Positions 7,900 to 16,654 of a DNA stretch of 21,144 nt are shown here, piece by piece. The stretch is from JAXDLH01 sp034666705 (lineage in GTDB: Bacteria > Chloroflexota > UBA6077 > SHYK01). The position numbers and the translations under genes were made by a program. Every line of letters begins with the position of its first letter. Position 1 is the first letter of the stretch. The stretch is from the NCBI GenBank assembly GCA_034666705.1, contig JAXDLH010000066.1, positions 1 to 21,144 on the forward strand. Direction: 5' to 3'. The notes under the pieces are model-generated. The model saw nothing but the letters and a program-made list of their open reading frames with translations, did no database searches and had not been told where the DNA came from.

Positions 7900-8597
7900 G
7901 CGAGCCACCTCGCGAACGTCGCGAGGCGGCCATCGCGATCAACGCGCAGCTGACTGATTACTATGGACTTCCGGAGCCCCGACCCATCCAGGCGCCATTG
8001 GACGAGTTGATCCAGGTCGTGCTCTCGCAGAACACCGCCGACATCAACTCGGACCGTGCCTTCGCGCGGCTGATGGAGCAGTTCGGCGGGGATTGGGAGC
8101 GCGTCCGCGTTGCGCCGACTGCGGAGGTGGCCGACGCGATCCGCATTGGCGGTCTTGCCGACGTCAAGGCACCTCGAATCCAGTCGATCTTGAACGAGAT
8201 CCAGAAGCGGGTGGGTGAACTGGATCTCGCTTTCCTCCGCGAGATGCCGCTCGACGAGGGGCGCGCCTTTCTGCGGTCCCTGGGCGGGGTCGGGCCGAAG
8301 ACAGCCGCATGCGTGCTGCTGTTCGCGTGCGGCAAGCCGGCGCTGCCCGTCGACACCCACGTACACCGGGTAAGCCAGCGCCTCGGGCTCGTGCCCGGCA
8401 AGGCCACGGCCGACCAAGCCCACACGATGCTCGAAGCGTTAGTGCCTCCGGAGCTCGTCTACGAGTTCCACATGAACCTCATTCGCCATGGCCGCCAGAT
8501 CTGCAAGGCGCAGCGTCCGCGCTGCCCGGAGTGCCCGGTCGCCGCCCTCTGCCCGTATCCGGCGAAGACACCGCCGGTCCCCGTGCGTGAGCCCTGA
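7896..8597 (+). CDS. nth: Endonuclease III-type DNA glycosylase/AP lyase
   Basis: 233 residues of the HhH-GPD superfamily. The helix-hairpin-helix LRSLGGVGPKTAACVLLF (126-143) carries the Schiff-base Lys135 at the position of E. coli Nth K120. PVDTHVHRVSQRLG supplies the catalytic Asp153 (Nth D138). Cys203, 210, 213 and 219 (C-X6-C-X2-C-X5-C) form the [4Fe-4S] cluster loop. The protein should excise oxidised pyrimidines and nick abasic sites in base-excision repair. It is coupled to the DUF4340 gene by an ATGA overlap and followed by a phosphatase gene overlapping by 11 bases. This is a repair gene carried in a transporter operon, with no obvious functional link beyond co-expression. The exact substrate range within the Nth family is not determined. 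Confidence 0.93.
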   Translation: MSEPPRERREAAIAINAQLTDYYGLPEPRPIQAPLDELIQVVLSQNTADINSDRAFARLMEQFGGDWERVRVAPTAEVADAIRIGGLADVKAPRIQSILNEIQKRVGELDLAFLREMPLDEGRAFLRSLGGVGPKTAACVLLFACGKPALPVDTHVHRVSQRLGLVPGKATADQAHTMLEALVPPELVYEFHMNLIRHGRQICKAQRPRCPECPVAALCPYPAKTPPVPVREP

Positions 8598-9348
8598 GCT
8601 TGCTGCCGCACTCGCGGCGGCGCGCGCGGCAGGCGCGATTCTGCGCCGCTACTACCGGCGTATCCCGCCCGTCGAGACGAAGGCGGACCGCACGCCGGTC
8701 ACGGTGGCTGACCGCGAGGCCGAAGAGGCGATTCGCCGGGTGCTCGAGCCGGCCATCCCGGGTGCGGGATTTCTAGGCGAGGAAACGGGTGTCACGCGGC
8801 CGGACGCCGCGATCCGCTGGATCGTGGATCCGCTCGATGGTACGGCGAAGTTCATTCGTAAGCTGCCGTTTTTCGGGCCGTGCATCGCGCTCGAGCGCGA
8901 GGGCGAGCTCATCCTGGGCGTCGCGAGCCTGCCGATGTTGGGGGAGACCTTCTGGGCGGAGCGGGGTGCAGGCGCCTTTCGCAATGGTCGCCGGATCCGA
9001 GTTTCAGCGGTGGACCAACTGGAACACGCGTACGTCGTGCGCGGTTACGAGCGAGCCTTTTACGAGCGTGGGCTCGACGGCGTTCTTGAGCGACTCGCGC
9101 GAATGACGTATCACAATCCGGGGTTTCTCGACCTCTATTCGTACCTCTCTATCGCCTGCGGCCGCGTGGACGCGATCGTGGATCACGACGAGCATCTCTG
9201 GGACATCGCGGCGCATCGGGTGATCATCGAAGAGGCAGGCGGTCGCCTGACCGACTTCCGTGGGACGCCGACCATCGATGCGGACACGACAATCGCGAGC
9301 AATGGCGTTCTCCACGAGGCGCTTCTCGCGCTCGTCAGTGGCGGCTAA
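8587..9348 (+). CDS. Inositol-monophosphatase family phosphatase (possible histidinol-phosphatase)
   Basis: 253 residues from GTG at 8587, which overlaps the nth stop by 11 bases; a start at 8488 adds an Arg-rich shadow of the glycosylase frame and is rejected. The three metal-binding motifs of the family are intact: GEE (64-66), DPLDGT (81-86) and WDIAAHRVIIEEAGG (205-219). The protein is a Mg2+-dependent phosphomonoesterase. Close relatives act on inositol phosphate, histidinol phosphate (HisN type) or sugar bisphosphates; the sequence alone does not decide which. Its TAA stop overlaps the TAG stop of the convergent LysM gene (9345-9348), with no room for a terminator between them. Confidence 0.92.
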   Translation: MSPELAAALAAARAAGAILRRYYRRIPPVETKADRTPVTVADREAEEAIRRVLEPAIPGAGFLGEETGVTRPDAAIRWIVDPLDGTAKFIRKLPFFGPCIALEREGELILGVASLPMLGETFWAERGAGAFRNGRRIRVSAVDQLEHAYVVRGYERAFYERGLDGVLERLARMTYHNPGFLDLYSYLSIACGRVDAIVDHDEHLWDIAAHRVIIEEAGGRLTDFRGTPTIDADTTIASNGVLHEALLALVSGG

Positions 9349-10214
9349 CGCGCGCTGGGAATCACCAGCCGTTGCCCCGCGGTGATGCTGCCTGCATCGG
9401 TGAGCCCATTCGCGTCGACCAGGGCGGCCTGACTCACGCCGAAGCGGGCGGCGATGGCCCCGAGGGTGTCGCCCGGGAGCACCGTGTAGCCGGTGGTTGT
9501 GACGGTTAAGGTCTCGCCGGCGTAGATCGTCGCGTCCACCGCGAGGCCGTTGGCCGCGGCGAGCGCGTCGAGCGATACCCCCGACTGCCGGGCGATAGAG
9601 AATAACGTCTCGCCCGGCTGCACGACGTGCTGTTGATTCTCCGTGGCACCGGTCGCGCTGAGTCGCGCCGTGGGGCTCGCCGGGGTTGATGTGGGCTGCG
9701 CCGTCGCCGACGCAGAGGGCAGCACGGATCGTGTGGGGATCGCTCTGGTCTCTGGCGTGGGCGACGGCTCCACCGTGCGCGGAGCAGGCGTCTCCGTCAC
9801 CGACGCCACGGGGCTCGGCGTCGTCGGTGGCGCGACGTCGCCGATATCGATCAACGACGCGGGCTCGGTAGGTGTCGCCGACGGCTCGACGGTTGGCGTG
9901 ATTGCCTGGGCCGTGGCGAATGCGGCCGCTGAGCGTCGAGCCTGCTGGCTCCCATCATTCAGCGAAGGCGCGGCATGGCCGATTCGAAGCTGCGACAGGG
10001 CGACGTAGCCGCCGAGGGGAACGAGCGCCAGGATGAGGATGATCGCGATCAGCAGCCCGTGGTCCCGGCTGGCGGGCAGCGGGCGGGTCAGCACACGCAA
10101 GGCTTGCTCGTCTGCATGCGGCGCTCCGGTGGTCAATGGACCAGCGCCACAGCATACGAGGTAGCCAGAGGCCGTCGCCAAGGGGAAATAGCGGCAAAGT
10201 ACTAACTGTGACAT
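9345..10214 (-). CDS. Membrane-anchored LysM protein with Ser/Thr/Pro linker
   Basis: 289 residues from ATG at 10214. A short N-terminal part with Cys7, Cys21 and Cys22 precedes one hydrophobic helix (~54-75). A Thr/Pro/Ser-rich linker (~105-190) then leads to two LysM domains: QHVVQPGETLFSIARQSGVS onward (195-239) and GYTVLPGDTLGAIAARFGVS onward (242-286). LysM binds peptidoglycan or chitin-like glycans, so the protein should be membrane-tethered with its C-terminus on the cell wall. The start is uncertain: ATG at 10244 and a GTG just before the helix (near residue 41) are alternatives, and none has a good ribosome site. It is the last gene of the leftward train, 125 bases after sbcC, and may be transcribed with it or alone. 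Confidence 0.85.
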   Translation of the reverse strand: MSQLVLCRYFPLATASGYLVCCGAGPLTTGAPHADEQALRVLTRPLPASRDHGLLIAIILILALVPLGGYVALSQLRIGHAAPSLNDGSQQARRSAAAFATAQAITPTVEPSATPTEPASLIDIGDVAPPTTPSPVASVTETPAPRTVEPSPTPETRAIPTRSVLPSASATAQPTSTPASPTARLSATGATENQQHVVQPGETLFSIARQSGVSLDALAAANGLAVDATIYAGETLTVTTTGYTVLPGDTLGAIAARFGVSQAALVDANGLTDAGSITAGQRLVIPSAR

Positions 10215-10339
10215 GGTGTGATGATGCTGTGACCACTGAGCCATCTCGAGCAACGCGAAGGAGCCGTGAGCGCAATGGCGAAGAGGGCGAGAGACTTGTC
10301 GGCTACGGGCTCACCATGACGAGCATGCTGGCGCCACCT
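10215..10339. other. Gap between sbcC and the LysM gene
   Basis: 125 bases without a convincing promoter, U-tract terminator or ORF on either strand. A weak 6-bp inverted repeat (GTGAGC at 10266, GCTCAC at 10309) is separated by 37 bases. The LysM gene may start in this gap at 10244. Confidence 0.4.
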
Positions 10340-12898
10340 CTAGGTGATCGTGAACGTCGAGCCGCCGGCGCGCTTCTCGACCTCGATTCGCACCGGGAAC
10401 ACCTCCTTGAGCTCGTCCAGATGCGTGATCACCAGAATGCGGTCGAAGTCGTCCTGCACGACTTTGATCGCCTCCACGAGGCGGTCGCACCCCTCGCGGT
10501 CCTGACTGCCGAATCCTTCGTCAATCGCCAGCATCCGCAGCGGCGCGTTGGCGCGCCGCGCCAGGAGCTGGGACATCGCGATGCGGACCGCGAAATTGAT
10601 CCGAAACTTCTCGCCGCCTGAGAACAGCTCATAGGGCCGTGTGCCCAGCTCATCGGACACATTGACGTCGAGCGTGCTGATCGTACCCCCGGTGCGTCCG
10701 GTCCGCTGCGTTTCGATCGCCACCCGCATGCGTCCGCCGGAGAGGCGATCGAGCAGTCCGTTGGCGCCGTCCTCGATCTCGGGGAGCGCAGCGTCGATGA
10801 TCATCTCCTGAATGCCGTTCTTGCCAAACGCGTCGGCGAGCTGGGTGTAGGCGTTCACTTCAGCGAGATGTCCCTCGCGCTCGGCTGCGTATTGGGCGCG
10901 CTCCTTTGCCATGTGGTCGAGCGAGGAGACCATTTGCCGGGCCTCGCCGAGCTGCAGGATCGCGCTGTTGCGCGCCGCACCGGCGAGCTGCAGCTCGGCC
11001 TCTTTTGTCCGCAGCGCCGCGGGCGCGCCGGCAAGCTCAGCCGCCTCCGCGGCCGCAGCCACGTGAACCGCGTGCTGCTCGGCGCGCTCGATCTCGGCAG
11101 CCGCGGCCTCGTGCGCCAGGTTTTCGCGCTCCGCCTCCAGGCCGGCGAGCGTCGCGCGGGCAACCTCGAGCTTGCGCAGCTCGTCCGGTGCCCCCTTCAG
11201 CCGGTCTCGCGTCTCACGCACCGCGCGGTGGCGGTCGGCGTCATAACCGACCGCATCCATCGCTTCGCGGCCGCGGCCGAGCTGCACGCGAGGCTCCGGC
11301 GCAAATGCCTCGGCGGCGAGCTCTGCTTCCAGCTCCGAGGCTCGCGCCTCGTGTCCGATGAGCACGGCGCGATCCTCCTCAGCCCGCCGCCGCCGCGACT
11401 CCAGGTCTCCGATGGCGGCGGCGAGCGCCTGCCGCCCGATGATCTGTGCCTTGAGGCCATCGACGTGGGCACGGGCGGCTTTAACCACCGCTTGCTGTTC
11501 CTGGTACGCCGCTCGTGTGTCTTCGAGGGCACGATTAGTGGTGCGCAGCTCCTGTTCGAGCCGCGCCTGGGCGGCGGCGCGTCCCTCGTGGCCAAGAACC
11601 TGACCACAGAGCGGGCACGAATCATGCTGGCCGAGAATCTCGAGGCGCTGACGGACGTGAGCGGGCTCATCCTTGAGTCGCTCGCCTTCGCTGCGCAGCG
11701 TGGCCAGCCGCTCCGCCTCCTCGGCCGCTGAGCGCTCGGCATCCTCCATCTGCGCGGCGATCGTGTCGAGTACGCCGAGCTCCCGCCGCTTCGTCGCCAT
11801 CTCCTGCTCATCCCGCTCGGCCTGCTGCAGCCGGCTCATCGCCTGGGCGATCGTGTCGCGCATTGAGCCGAGCTCAGCCTCACGTCGCGCTCGCTCGCGC
11901 TGGAGCAGCGCTTCGACCTTATGGACCTCCTCGCGCAAGACCGACCAACGCTCGAGCCGCTCGGCGTACACTCGCTCCTCGTCGCTCGCTCGCTCGTATT
12001 CCTGGAATTCCTGCTCGGTCGCGTCCGCTCTGGCGAGTAACGTCGTCGCCGCGGCGGTCTGGCGCTCCAGCTCCTGACGCCGCTTCGCGATGCCACCCAG
12101 GCGCTGCTCGGTCCGCTGCAACGCCGCCTGCTGCTCGGCCGCGCGCCGCTGCGCCTGGGTGTGCCGCTCGACGTCCGCCAGGAGTGCAGTACGCTCGGCT
12201 GCGAGGCGCTCAGCCAGCGTGCTCGTCTGCAACACGTCGTGCTCCGCGGCTCGCAGCCGCTCTAGATACATCTCGCGCTTCGCGAGCTCCGCGTCGACGC
12301 TCTCTATGAGGCCGGCGAGACGATCGGCATTGCTGCGGGCCTCACGGCTCGCGACGTGCGCCGCCGCGGCCAGCTCGTCATACTCCGCGAGGCCCAGGAT
12401 GTCGCTGAGCACCTGCTTCCGCTGCTGCGGGGAGATGCTCATGAATGCGTCGGCCTTGCCCTGCTGAATGAACGACGCATGCACGAACGTGTCGTGGCTC
12501 ATCCGCACGAGCTGCTCGATCTGGCGCTGCGTCTCGCGCATCGTCCCACCGTCGAGTGGCCGCCACTCAGCGCCGACCAGCCCTTCGAGGTGCAGCTCGG
12601 TCGTGCCTGCCTTATTGCGCAGCACCCGGCGGCGCGTTACTCGGTAGCGGGATCCGTCCTGCTCGAGCTCCAGTGCGACTTGCATCTCTCGTGCGCCGGG
12701 ATGGATCAAGTCGTCGCCTGCGGCAGAGCCGCCGCGCGGCTCACCCCAGAGCGCCCAGACCATCGCGTCGAGCAGGGAGCTCTTGCCCGCACCATTAGGT
12801 CCGGAGAGACACGCCACGTGGATACCCTCCAGCGAGAGGGCCGGTGCCGTCTCGCCATATGAGAGGAAGTTCTTGACGTGGAGGCAGAGTGGAATCAT
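10340..12898 (-). CDS. sbcC: SbcC/Rad50-family SMC-like ATPase
   Basis: 852 residues. Walker A SGPNGAGKSS (32-41), Q-loop FIQQGKAD (143-150), two long Glu/Arg/Ala-rich coiled-coil arms (~165-425 and ~435-720) meeting at a zinc hook CPLC (428-431), then signature FSGGEKFRINFA (~759) and Walker B MLAIDEGFGSQD (~789-800). This is the complete Rad50/SbcC order. The hook Cys pair dimerises two molecules through Zn2+; the ATPase head binds Mre11/SbcD and controls its nuclease on DNA ends and hairpins. At 852 residues it is shorter than E. coli SbcC (~1050) and nearer archaeal Rad50 (~880). The ATG overlaps the sbcD stop (ATGA, 12895-12898), giving coupled, stoichiometric synthesis. Confidence 0.95.
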   Translation of the reverse strand: MIPLCLHVKNFLSYGETAPALSLEGIHVACLSGPNGAGKSSLLDAMVWALWGEPRGGSAAGDDLIHPGAREMQVALELEQDGSRYRVTRRRVLRNKAGTTELHLEGLVGAEWRPLDGGTMRETQRQIEQLVRMSHDTFVHASFIQQGKADAFMSISPQQRKQVLSDILGLAEYDELAAAAHVASREARSNADRLAGLIESVDAELAKREMYLERLRAAEHDVLQTSTLAERLAAERTALLADVERHTQAQRRAAEQQAALQRTEQRLGGIAKRRQELERQTAAATTLLARADATEQEFQEYERASDEERVYAERLERWSVLREEVHKVEALLQRERARREAELGSMRDTIAQAMSRLQQAERDEQEMATKRRELGVLDTIAAQMEDAERSAAEEAERLATLRSEGERLKDEPAHVRQRLEILGQHDSCPLCGQVLGHEGRAAAQARLEQELRTTNRALEDTRAAYQEQQAVVKAARAHVDGLKAQIIGRQALAAAIGDLESRRRRAEEDRAVLIGHEARASELEAELAAEAFAPEPRVQLGRGREAMDAVGYDADRHRAVRETRDRLKGAPDELRKLEVARATLAGLEAERENLAHEAAAAEIERAEQHAVHVAAAAEAAELAGAPAALRTKEAELQLAGAARNSAILQLGEARQMVSSLDHMAKERAQYAAEREGHLAEVNAYTQLADAFGKNGIQEMIIDAALPEIEDGANGLLDRLSGGRMRVAIETQRTGRTGGTISTLDVNVSDELGTRPYELFSGGEKFRINFAVRIAMSQLLARRANAPLRMLAIDEGFGSQDREGCDRLVEAIKVVQDDFDRILVITHLDELKEVFPVRIEVEKRAGGSTFTIT

Positions 12899-14136
12899 GC
12901 CTGGTCTCGCGCCGTGAGAAGCCGTTGTGCGTACGCACGCAGGCGCGCGCGCTCGTCGTCCGGCACCCCTTTCTGGCTGAAGTAATCCTCGAGGAGCTCC
13001 GCCGGGCGCTTGCCTTCGACGATTGTGCCGGCGAGGCGGGTACGCACGGGTCGCTCGACGTCGCGTTGGATCTCCGCGACCCAGAACGCGTCAGTCAATG
13101 CGGTGCGAATACGTGCTTCGTCGAAGAGCGCCTGGTTTTGCGCGCTCAGTTTCACGCGAACGCGTACCACGGCGTCTGCAATTTCGTCCTGGCGGCGCTC
13201 GATGCGGTGCAGCGTGGCCTCGGTCGGGTCATCGGTCGGGGCGTTCACGTCGATAGTCACGAACCGCCGCGCGGCGAGCGGGCGGAACTCGAACTCGGCG
13301 CGACCGCGGGCGACGTCCGCGACGACGAAGCCCTTCTCCTCGCGCTCCTCGCCGAAGTTGACGCGCTCGATGCTCCCGGGATAGAGCGCGGGCGGGCGAT
13401 GCAGCAGCACCTGATGGGCGTGGATGTGGCCCAGTGCGACGTAGTCGAACACGTCGCGGGCGATCCGGTTGATCGGCACGAGCGGATCCGTGCCCACGGT
13501 CAGCATGCGCTCGGCGCCGTCGCGCGCCTCGAGCGCATGCAGGTGCGCGACGAGAATCGCCGGCGCGTCTTTCAAGCGTGGATCGCTGCGTCGAGATTCG
13601 ACCTCGATCACGAGATCGTCGACGGTCTCGATGATGAGCTCGGAGAGTTGCAGCTCCAGCTCCTGCGCCGTGAGCCCGCGGTATTCGTCATGCGCCAGTA
13701 CGCTGCTGCGCGACATCCACGGCAGCGCGGCGATCAGCACAGGTCCGTGCGCGGTCGAGATCTCGAAAACGTCAGGTTGATACCCCACCGTCATGCCGGG
13801 GACTTCGAGCGTCCGGAAGATCTCGATCGAGGTAGCGCGGCTCAGCGCGTTGGGAATGTCATGGTTGCCTGCCAGCAGAAACACCGGGATTCCCGCGCGA
13901 ACGAGCCGAAATACCCTACGCGCGAAGAGCCGCTGGTGGGTGGGCGTTGGCTCGCGGCTCTTGTAGATGTCGCCGGCCATGACTACGAGATCGGCCGCCT
14001 CGGCGATCGCGGCGTCGACGATGCTGTCGAGCGCGGCGAGGAAGTCCTCGAGGCGGCGAGGGAGCCCCGTCTGTGGATTGAGTGGGCCGTGGGCCTCCAT
14101 GCCGATGTGCAGGTCCGCCGTGTGGACGATCTTCAC
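12895..14136 (-). CDS. sbcD: SbcD/Mre11-family DNA double-strand-break nuclease
   Basis: 413 residues from GTG at 14136, one base after the herA stop, which gives the usual N-terminus VKIVHTADLHIG; an ATG at 14181 inside herA is the alternative (428 residues). All phosphoesterase motifs for the two-Mn centre are seen: DLH (8-10), AGD (54-56), GNHD (90-93), VAHLHAL and LGHIHAHQ. The C-terminal region includes the capping and Rad50-binding parts, ending in an EDYFSQKGV-type segment. Mre11 with Rad50 tethers and trims DNA ends at breaks and cleaves hairpins and protein-blocked ends. The gene lies between herA and sbcC with one-base and overlapping junctions, so all three are made from one message. 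Confidence 0.94.
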   Translation of the reverse strand: MKIVHTADLHIGMEAHGPLNPQTGLPRRLEDFLAALDSIVDAAIAEAADLVVMAGDIYKSREPTPTHQRLFARRVFRLVRAGIPVFLLAGNHDIPNALSRATSIEIFRTLEVPGMTVGYQPDVFEISTAHGPVLIAALPWMSRSSVLAHDEYRGLTAQELELQLSELIIETVDDLVIEVESRRSDPRLKDAPAILVAHLHALEARDGAERMLTVGTDPLVPINRIARDVFDYVALGHIHAHQVLLHRPPALYPGSIERVNFGEEREEKGFVVADVARGRAEFEFRPLAARRFVTIDVNAPTDDPTEATLHRIERRQDEIADAVVRVRVKLSAQNQALFDEARIRTALTDAFWVAEIQRDVERPVRTRLAGTIVEGKRPAELLEDYFSQKGVPDDERARLRAYAQRLLTARDQA

Positions 14137-14137
14137 G

Positions 14138-15787
14138 TCAGTCGTCAGGCCGGGCAAAGAGGTCGCGGGCGCGCCGTCCATTCGGGAACACAGCCCCCGC
14201 GCGGGAGGCCATGATCTCTTCGTAGAACGACTCGTCGATCGTTCGCACTTTCACGACGACCGGCATCGGTACGGCGTGGCCAAGGAGCATGGCTTGCTGC
14301 TGCGAGTCGAGCGACGCCAGGACCGCGCGCAGATGCGTGGCGCCGCTGACGCCCGCAAGAATGGCGGCGATGTCGCTCTCGTCGTTGAGCTGGCAGGTAA
14401 AGCGGGTGCCAATCTGCGACAGCACCTCCGGGTCGATCCCGGATGGACGCTGGTCGACCACGAGCAAGGTGACGTTGAACTTGCGCAGCTCCCGTGCAAT
14501 GGTGCCGAAGCTCGTGTGGCGGGCCGCGCCCGGGCTGAGGAAGCGGTGCGCCTCTTCTACGGTGATCACGAGCTGCTGTGGCTCGACCCCCTCCCCCGCA
14601 TGGGCATTCTGGGTGTTTGTGCGCCAGCGATCGTGGATGCGCCGCGTGATGACGTTCACGACCAGCATGTATGGCAGGAGATCGTCGGCCTGGCCGAACG
14701 CCAGGACCATGTTCTGGCCTTGCTCCAGGCCGCGCACCAGGAAGTTGATCGTCGACTTGTCAGGGCTAATGAATTCGCGGGTGATGAAGTCGAGCTCCAG
14801 CAGCCGATTCAGGTGGCGCTTGAGGGCGGCGACCGAGGATGGGTTCGCTACGGTGCGGTCGCACAGCTCTTTGATGTCGCTCTGATCCATCTCGAGTAAT
14901 CGGCGCAGCCACTCGTCGCCCAGATCCTGGCGCAGCAGATAGATCGTCTCGACGGCCGTGTCGTTCAGATTGAGCAGCTCGGAGAGGAGGGCGATGTCTT
15001 CGACCTCGATCTCGTTGAGTCCGATGCGAATGTACCCTTCGGGTTGTCGATTCCGCGGCAATGGACGGTTCGAGGCGAGGGCATAGACCGAAACGTGGGC
15101 GTTGCCGAACAGGTCAGGCAAGCTCTTGAGCATTTGTCCCGTCGCCTTGTCGGTCGTGGGCCACGCGTACTCGCTATGCATGTCGAAGATCAGGTTCACG
15201 GCCTTCTTGCTGCGAATCAGACCGCAGAGCAGCACGCGCGTGAGCATACTCTTGCCTGTACCGGACTTCCCGAAGATGCCATTCGAGCGCTCGGCGATTC
15301 GCGCCAGGTCGAGCCGCACGGGCACGTCCATATCAAGCGGCGTACCGATCACCCACGAGCCCTCGCCGGGCTCGGCGAAGACGCGGTTGAAGTCGTCCTC
15401 GCCCGCAGCGTCGACCGGGGCGAAGTGCGCCGGGATGGTGCGCACCGGTTGCGGGCCTCGGCCGATCTCCGCTGGGTCGACTTCGTCCACGGCCAGCTTG
15501 CCGAGCATCAACATCGGCTGCACGGACACTGTCCCGTACGTCGTGGTGCCGGCGAGTACTGCGTGCAGGAACGCATCAGATGGGTCGGGCGGCTCGTCGA
15601 GCACGTGGGGGTTCGCTGCGCCGAGGGCAACGTCCGTGATCAAGCAGAAGAAGTCGAACTTGTCGCCCTGGATCTTCACGAAGCGTCCGACACGCACGTC
15701 CTCCACCGAGCACGTCCGGTCGAGCCGTGCGGTGAGTCCCTTGGTGAGTGAGCCGTCGACGACGACGCCGAGCCGGTCGGGCTGCAT
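14138..15787 (-). CDS. herA: HerA-type hexameric DNA translocase/helicase
   Basis: 549 residues from ATG at 15787, four bases after the permease stop; an upstream GTG at 15802 lies inside the permease gene. The N-terminal ~100 residues fit a HAS barrel (LGVVVDGSLTKG, VGRFVKIQ). The FtsK/HerA-type RecA core has Walker A GKSGTGKS (173-180), followed by IFDMHSEYA, and Walker B LVITVEEAHRFLSPG, then VDQRPSGIDPEVLSQIGTRF as in HerA/VirB4-like ATPases. In archaea HerA forms a hexamer that pumps DNA into the NurA nuclease dimer to generate 3' single-stranded tails after Mre11-Rad50 processing. The neighbours sbcD and sbcC, and nurA at 18310-19467 on the same strand, support that role strongly. Confidence 0.93.
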   Translation of the reverse strand: MQPDRLGVVVDGSLTKGLTARLDRTCSVEDVRVGRFVKIQGDKFDFFCLITDVALGAANPHVLDEPPDPSDAFLHAVLAGTTTYGTVSVQPMLMLGKLAVDEVDPAEIGRGPQPVRTIPAHFAPVDAAGEDDFNRVFAEPGEGSWVIGTPLDMDVPVRLDLARIAERSNGIFGKSGTGKSMLTRVLLCGLIRSKKAVNLIFDMHSEYAWPTTDKATGQMLKSLPDLFGNAHVSVYALASNRPLPRNRQPEGYIRIGLNEIEVEDIALLSELLNLNDTAVETIYLLRQDLGDEWLRRLLEMDQSDIKELCDRTVANPSSVAALKRHLNRLLELDFITREFISPDKSTINFLVRGLEQGQNMVLAFGQADDLLPYMLVVNVITRRIHDRWRTNTQNAHAGEGVEPQQLVITVEEAHRFLSPGAARHTSFGTIARELRKFNVTLLVVDQRPSGIDPEVLSQIGTRFTCQLNDESDIAAILAGVSGATHLRAVLASLDSQQQAMLLGHAVPMPVVVKVRTIDESFYEEIMASRAGAVFPNGRRARDLFARPDD

Positions 15788-15791
15788 TGAG

Positions 15792-16607
15792 CTACCGTCC
15801 ACGGAGGAGGTGCTCCCGGTCGAAGATGTGCACCGCGGAGAAGATCAAGAGCGCGTCGAGGGCCAGGAACCCACCGGCGAGAATGACCAATGCTGATGGC
15901 GTGATGAAGAACAGCAGGACGGTCTGGGGAATCAGGAGCGTGATCACCGGCAGCACGACCAGGCCGTTGAGCTGATACGCGGCGCGATAGGTCGCGACCC
16001 GGGTCGAGATGAGCGCGGCCACGCCCGCGGACATAAGCGCCATCAACGGAATGATGACGAGCGCCGACATGACCCAGTCGCGGTCGCCGAGCAGGAACTG
16101 CGGAAAGTACGGGTTGTGGGCCCGCCACACGCCAAACGCGAAAATGGCGAGGCCGAGCCAGGTGCCGATCACCGCCGGAATCACGGCCGTGAGCAGCTTG
16201 CCAAAGAACAGCTCGCCATTGGTGATCGGCGTCGCGAGGAGCGGCTCGATCGTATCACGCTCCTTCTCACCGACGAAGCTATCAGCGGCGATCGTGGCGG
16301 TAAGCGCGACGGTGACGATCCAGAACAGCGGCAAGGTGAGCGCCTTCAGGATGTTCGCCAGCAACTGCGTCTGTCCCTGCTCGCCGAGGTCCAGATAGAA
16401 CTGCGCCCACCGTGGTCCTACCTGTCCGATACCCGCCGTCCCCATGACGACGCTCACCGTACTCGTATCTGCCGATGCGGTGCCGAGCACCGCAAGGGTT
16501 GCGACGAACCCCATGAGCGAGGGCATGATCACCATCGGGCCGATCAGATTGACGTCGCGCAAGACCTCAGTGATCTCGCGCCGCGTGACGAGAAGCGCCC
16601 GCCTCAT
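15792..16607 (-). CDS. ABC-2 type permease, NatB-like
   Basis: 271 residues from ATG at 16607; an extension to 16760 reads through the ATPase gene in another frame and is rejected. The layout is one N-terminal helix (~18-40), an extracytoplasmic segment, then a cluster of five helices from ~90 to 260. The motif DSFVGEKERDTIEPLLATPI followed by ELFFGKLL is the signature of ABC-2 exporters such as NatB. It pairs with the ATPase at 16654-17601. Its ATG overlaps the stop of a 16-codon micro-ORF that fills the gap to the ATPase gene. It stands directly in front of herA (4-base gap). The exported substrate is unknown; NatAB exports Na+, but other ABC-2 systems export drugs, lipids or peptides. Confidence 0.9.
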   Translation of the reverse strand: MRRALLVTRREITEVLRDVNLIGPMVIMPSLMGFVATLAVLGTASADTSTVSVVMGTAGIGQVGPRWAQFYLDLGEQGQTQLLANILKALTLPLFWIVTVALTATIAADSFVGEKERDTIEPLLATPITNGELFFGKLLTAVIPAVIGTWLGLAIFAFGVWRAHNPYFPQFLLGDRDWVMSALVIIPLMALMSAGVAALISTRVATYRAAYQLNGLVVLPVITLLIPQTVLLFFITPSALVILAGGFLALDALLIFSAVHIFDREHLLRGR

Positions 16608-16654
16608 TGGCCACCCAGCCCATAGATCTCGACGTGGGCCGCGTGCATGAGCAT
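16604..16654 (-). CDS. Bridging micro-ORF between ABC ATPase and permease
   Basis: ATG at 16654 overlaps the ATPase stop as TGATG, and its TGA (16606-16604) overlaps the permease start as ATGA. The product would be MLMHAAHVEIYGLGGQ, 16 residues. GAAGGG lies just upstream. It exactly fills the 46-base gap, so ribosomes ending the ATPase could re-initiate here and be delivered to the permease start. It may be a coupling device only; a stable peptide is not implied. Confidence 0.35.
   Translation of the reverse strand: MLMHAAHVEIYGLGGQ

Noticed and set aside
9345..9348. Bidirectional terminator between the phosphatase and LysM genes
   Set aside because: The two stop codons share bases, leaving no intergenic DNA; no hairpin with a U-tract is seen around the junction.
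10266..10314. Inverted repeat GTGAGC...GCTCAC between sbcC and the LysM gene
   Set aside because: Only 6 bp with a 37-base loop and no U-tract; expected by chance in GC-rich DNA.
12889..14214. 441-codon + strand frame opposite sbcD
   Set aside because: Covers almost exactly the Mre11 gene in antisense; its composition is that of a reverse-complement shadow.
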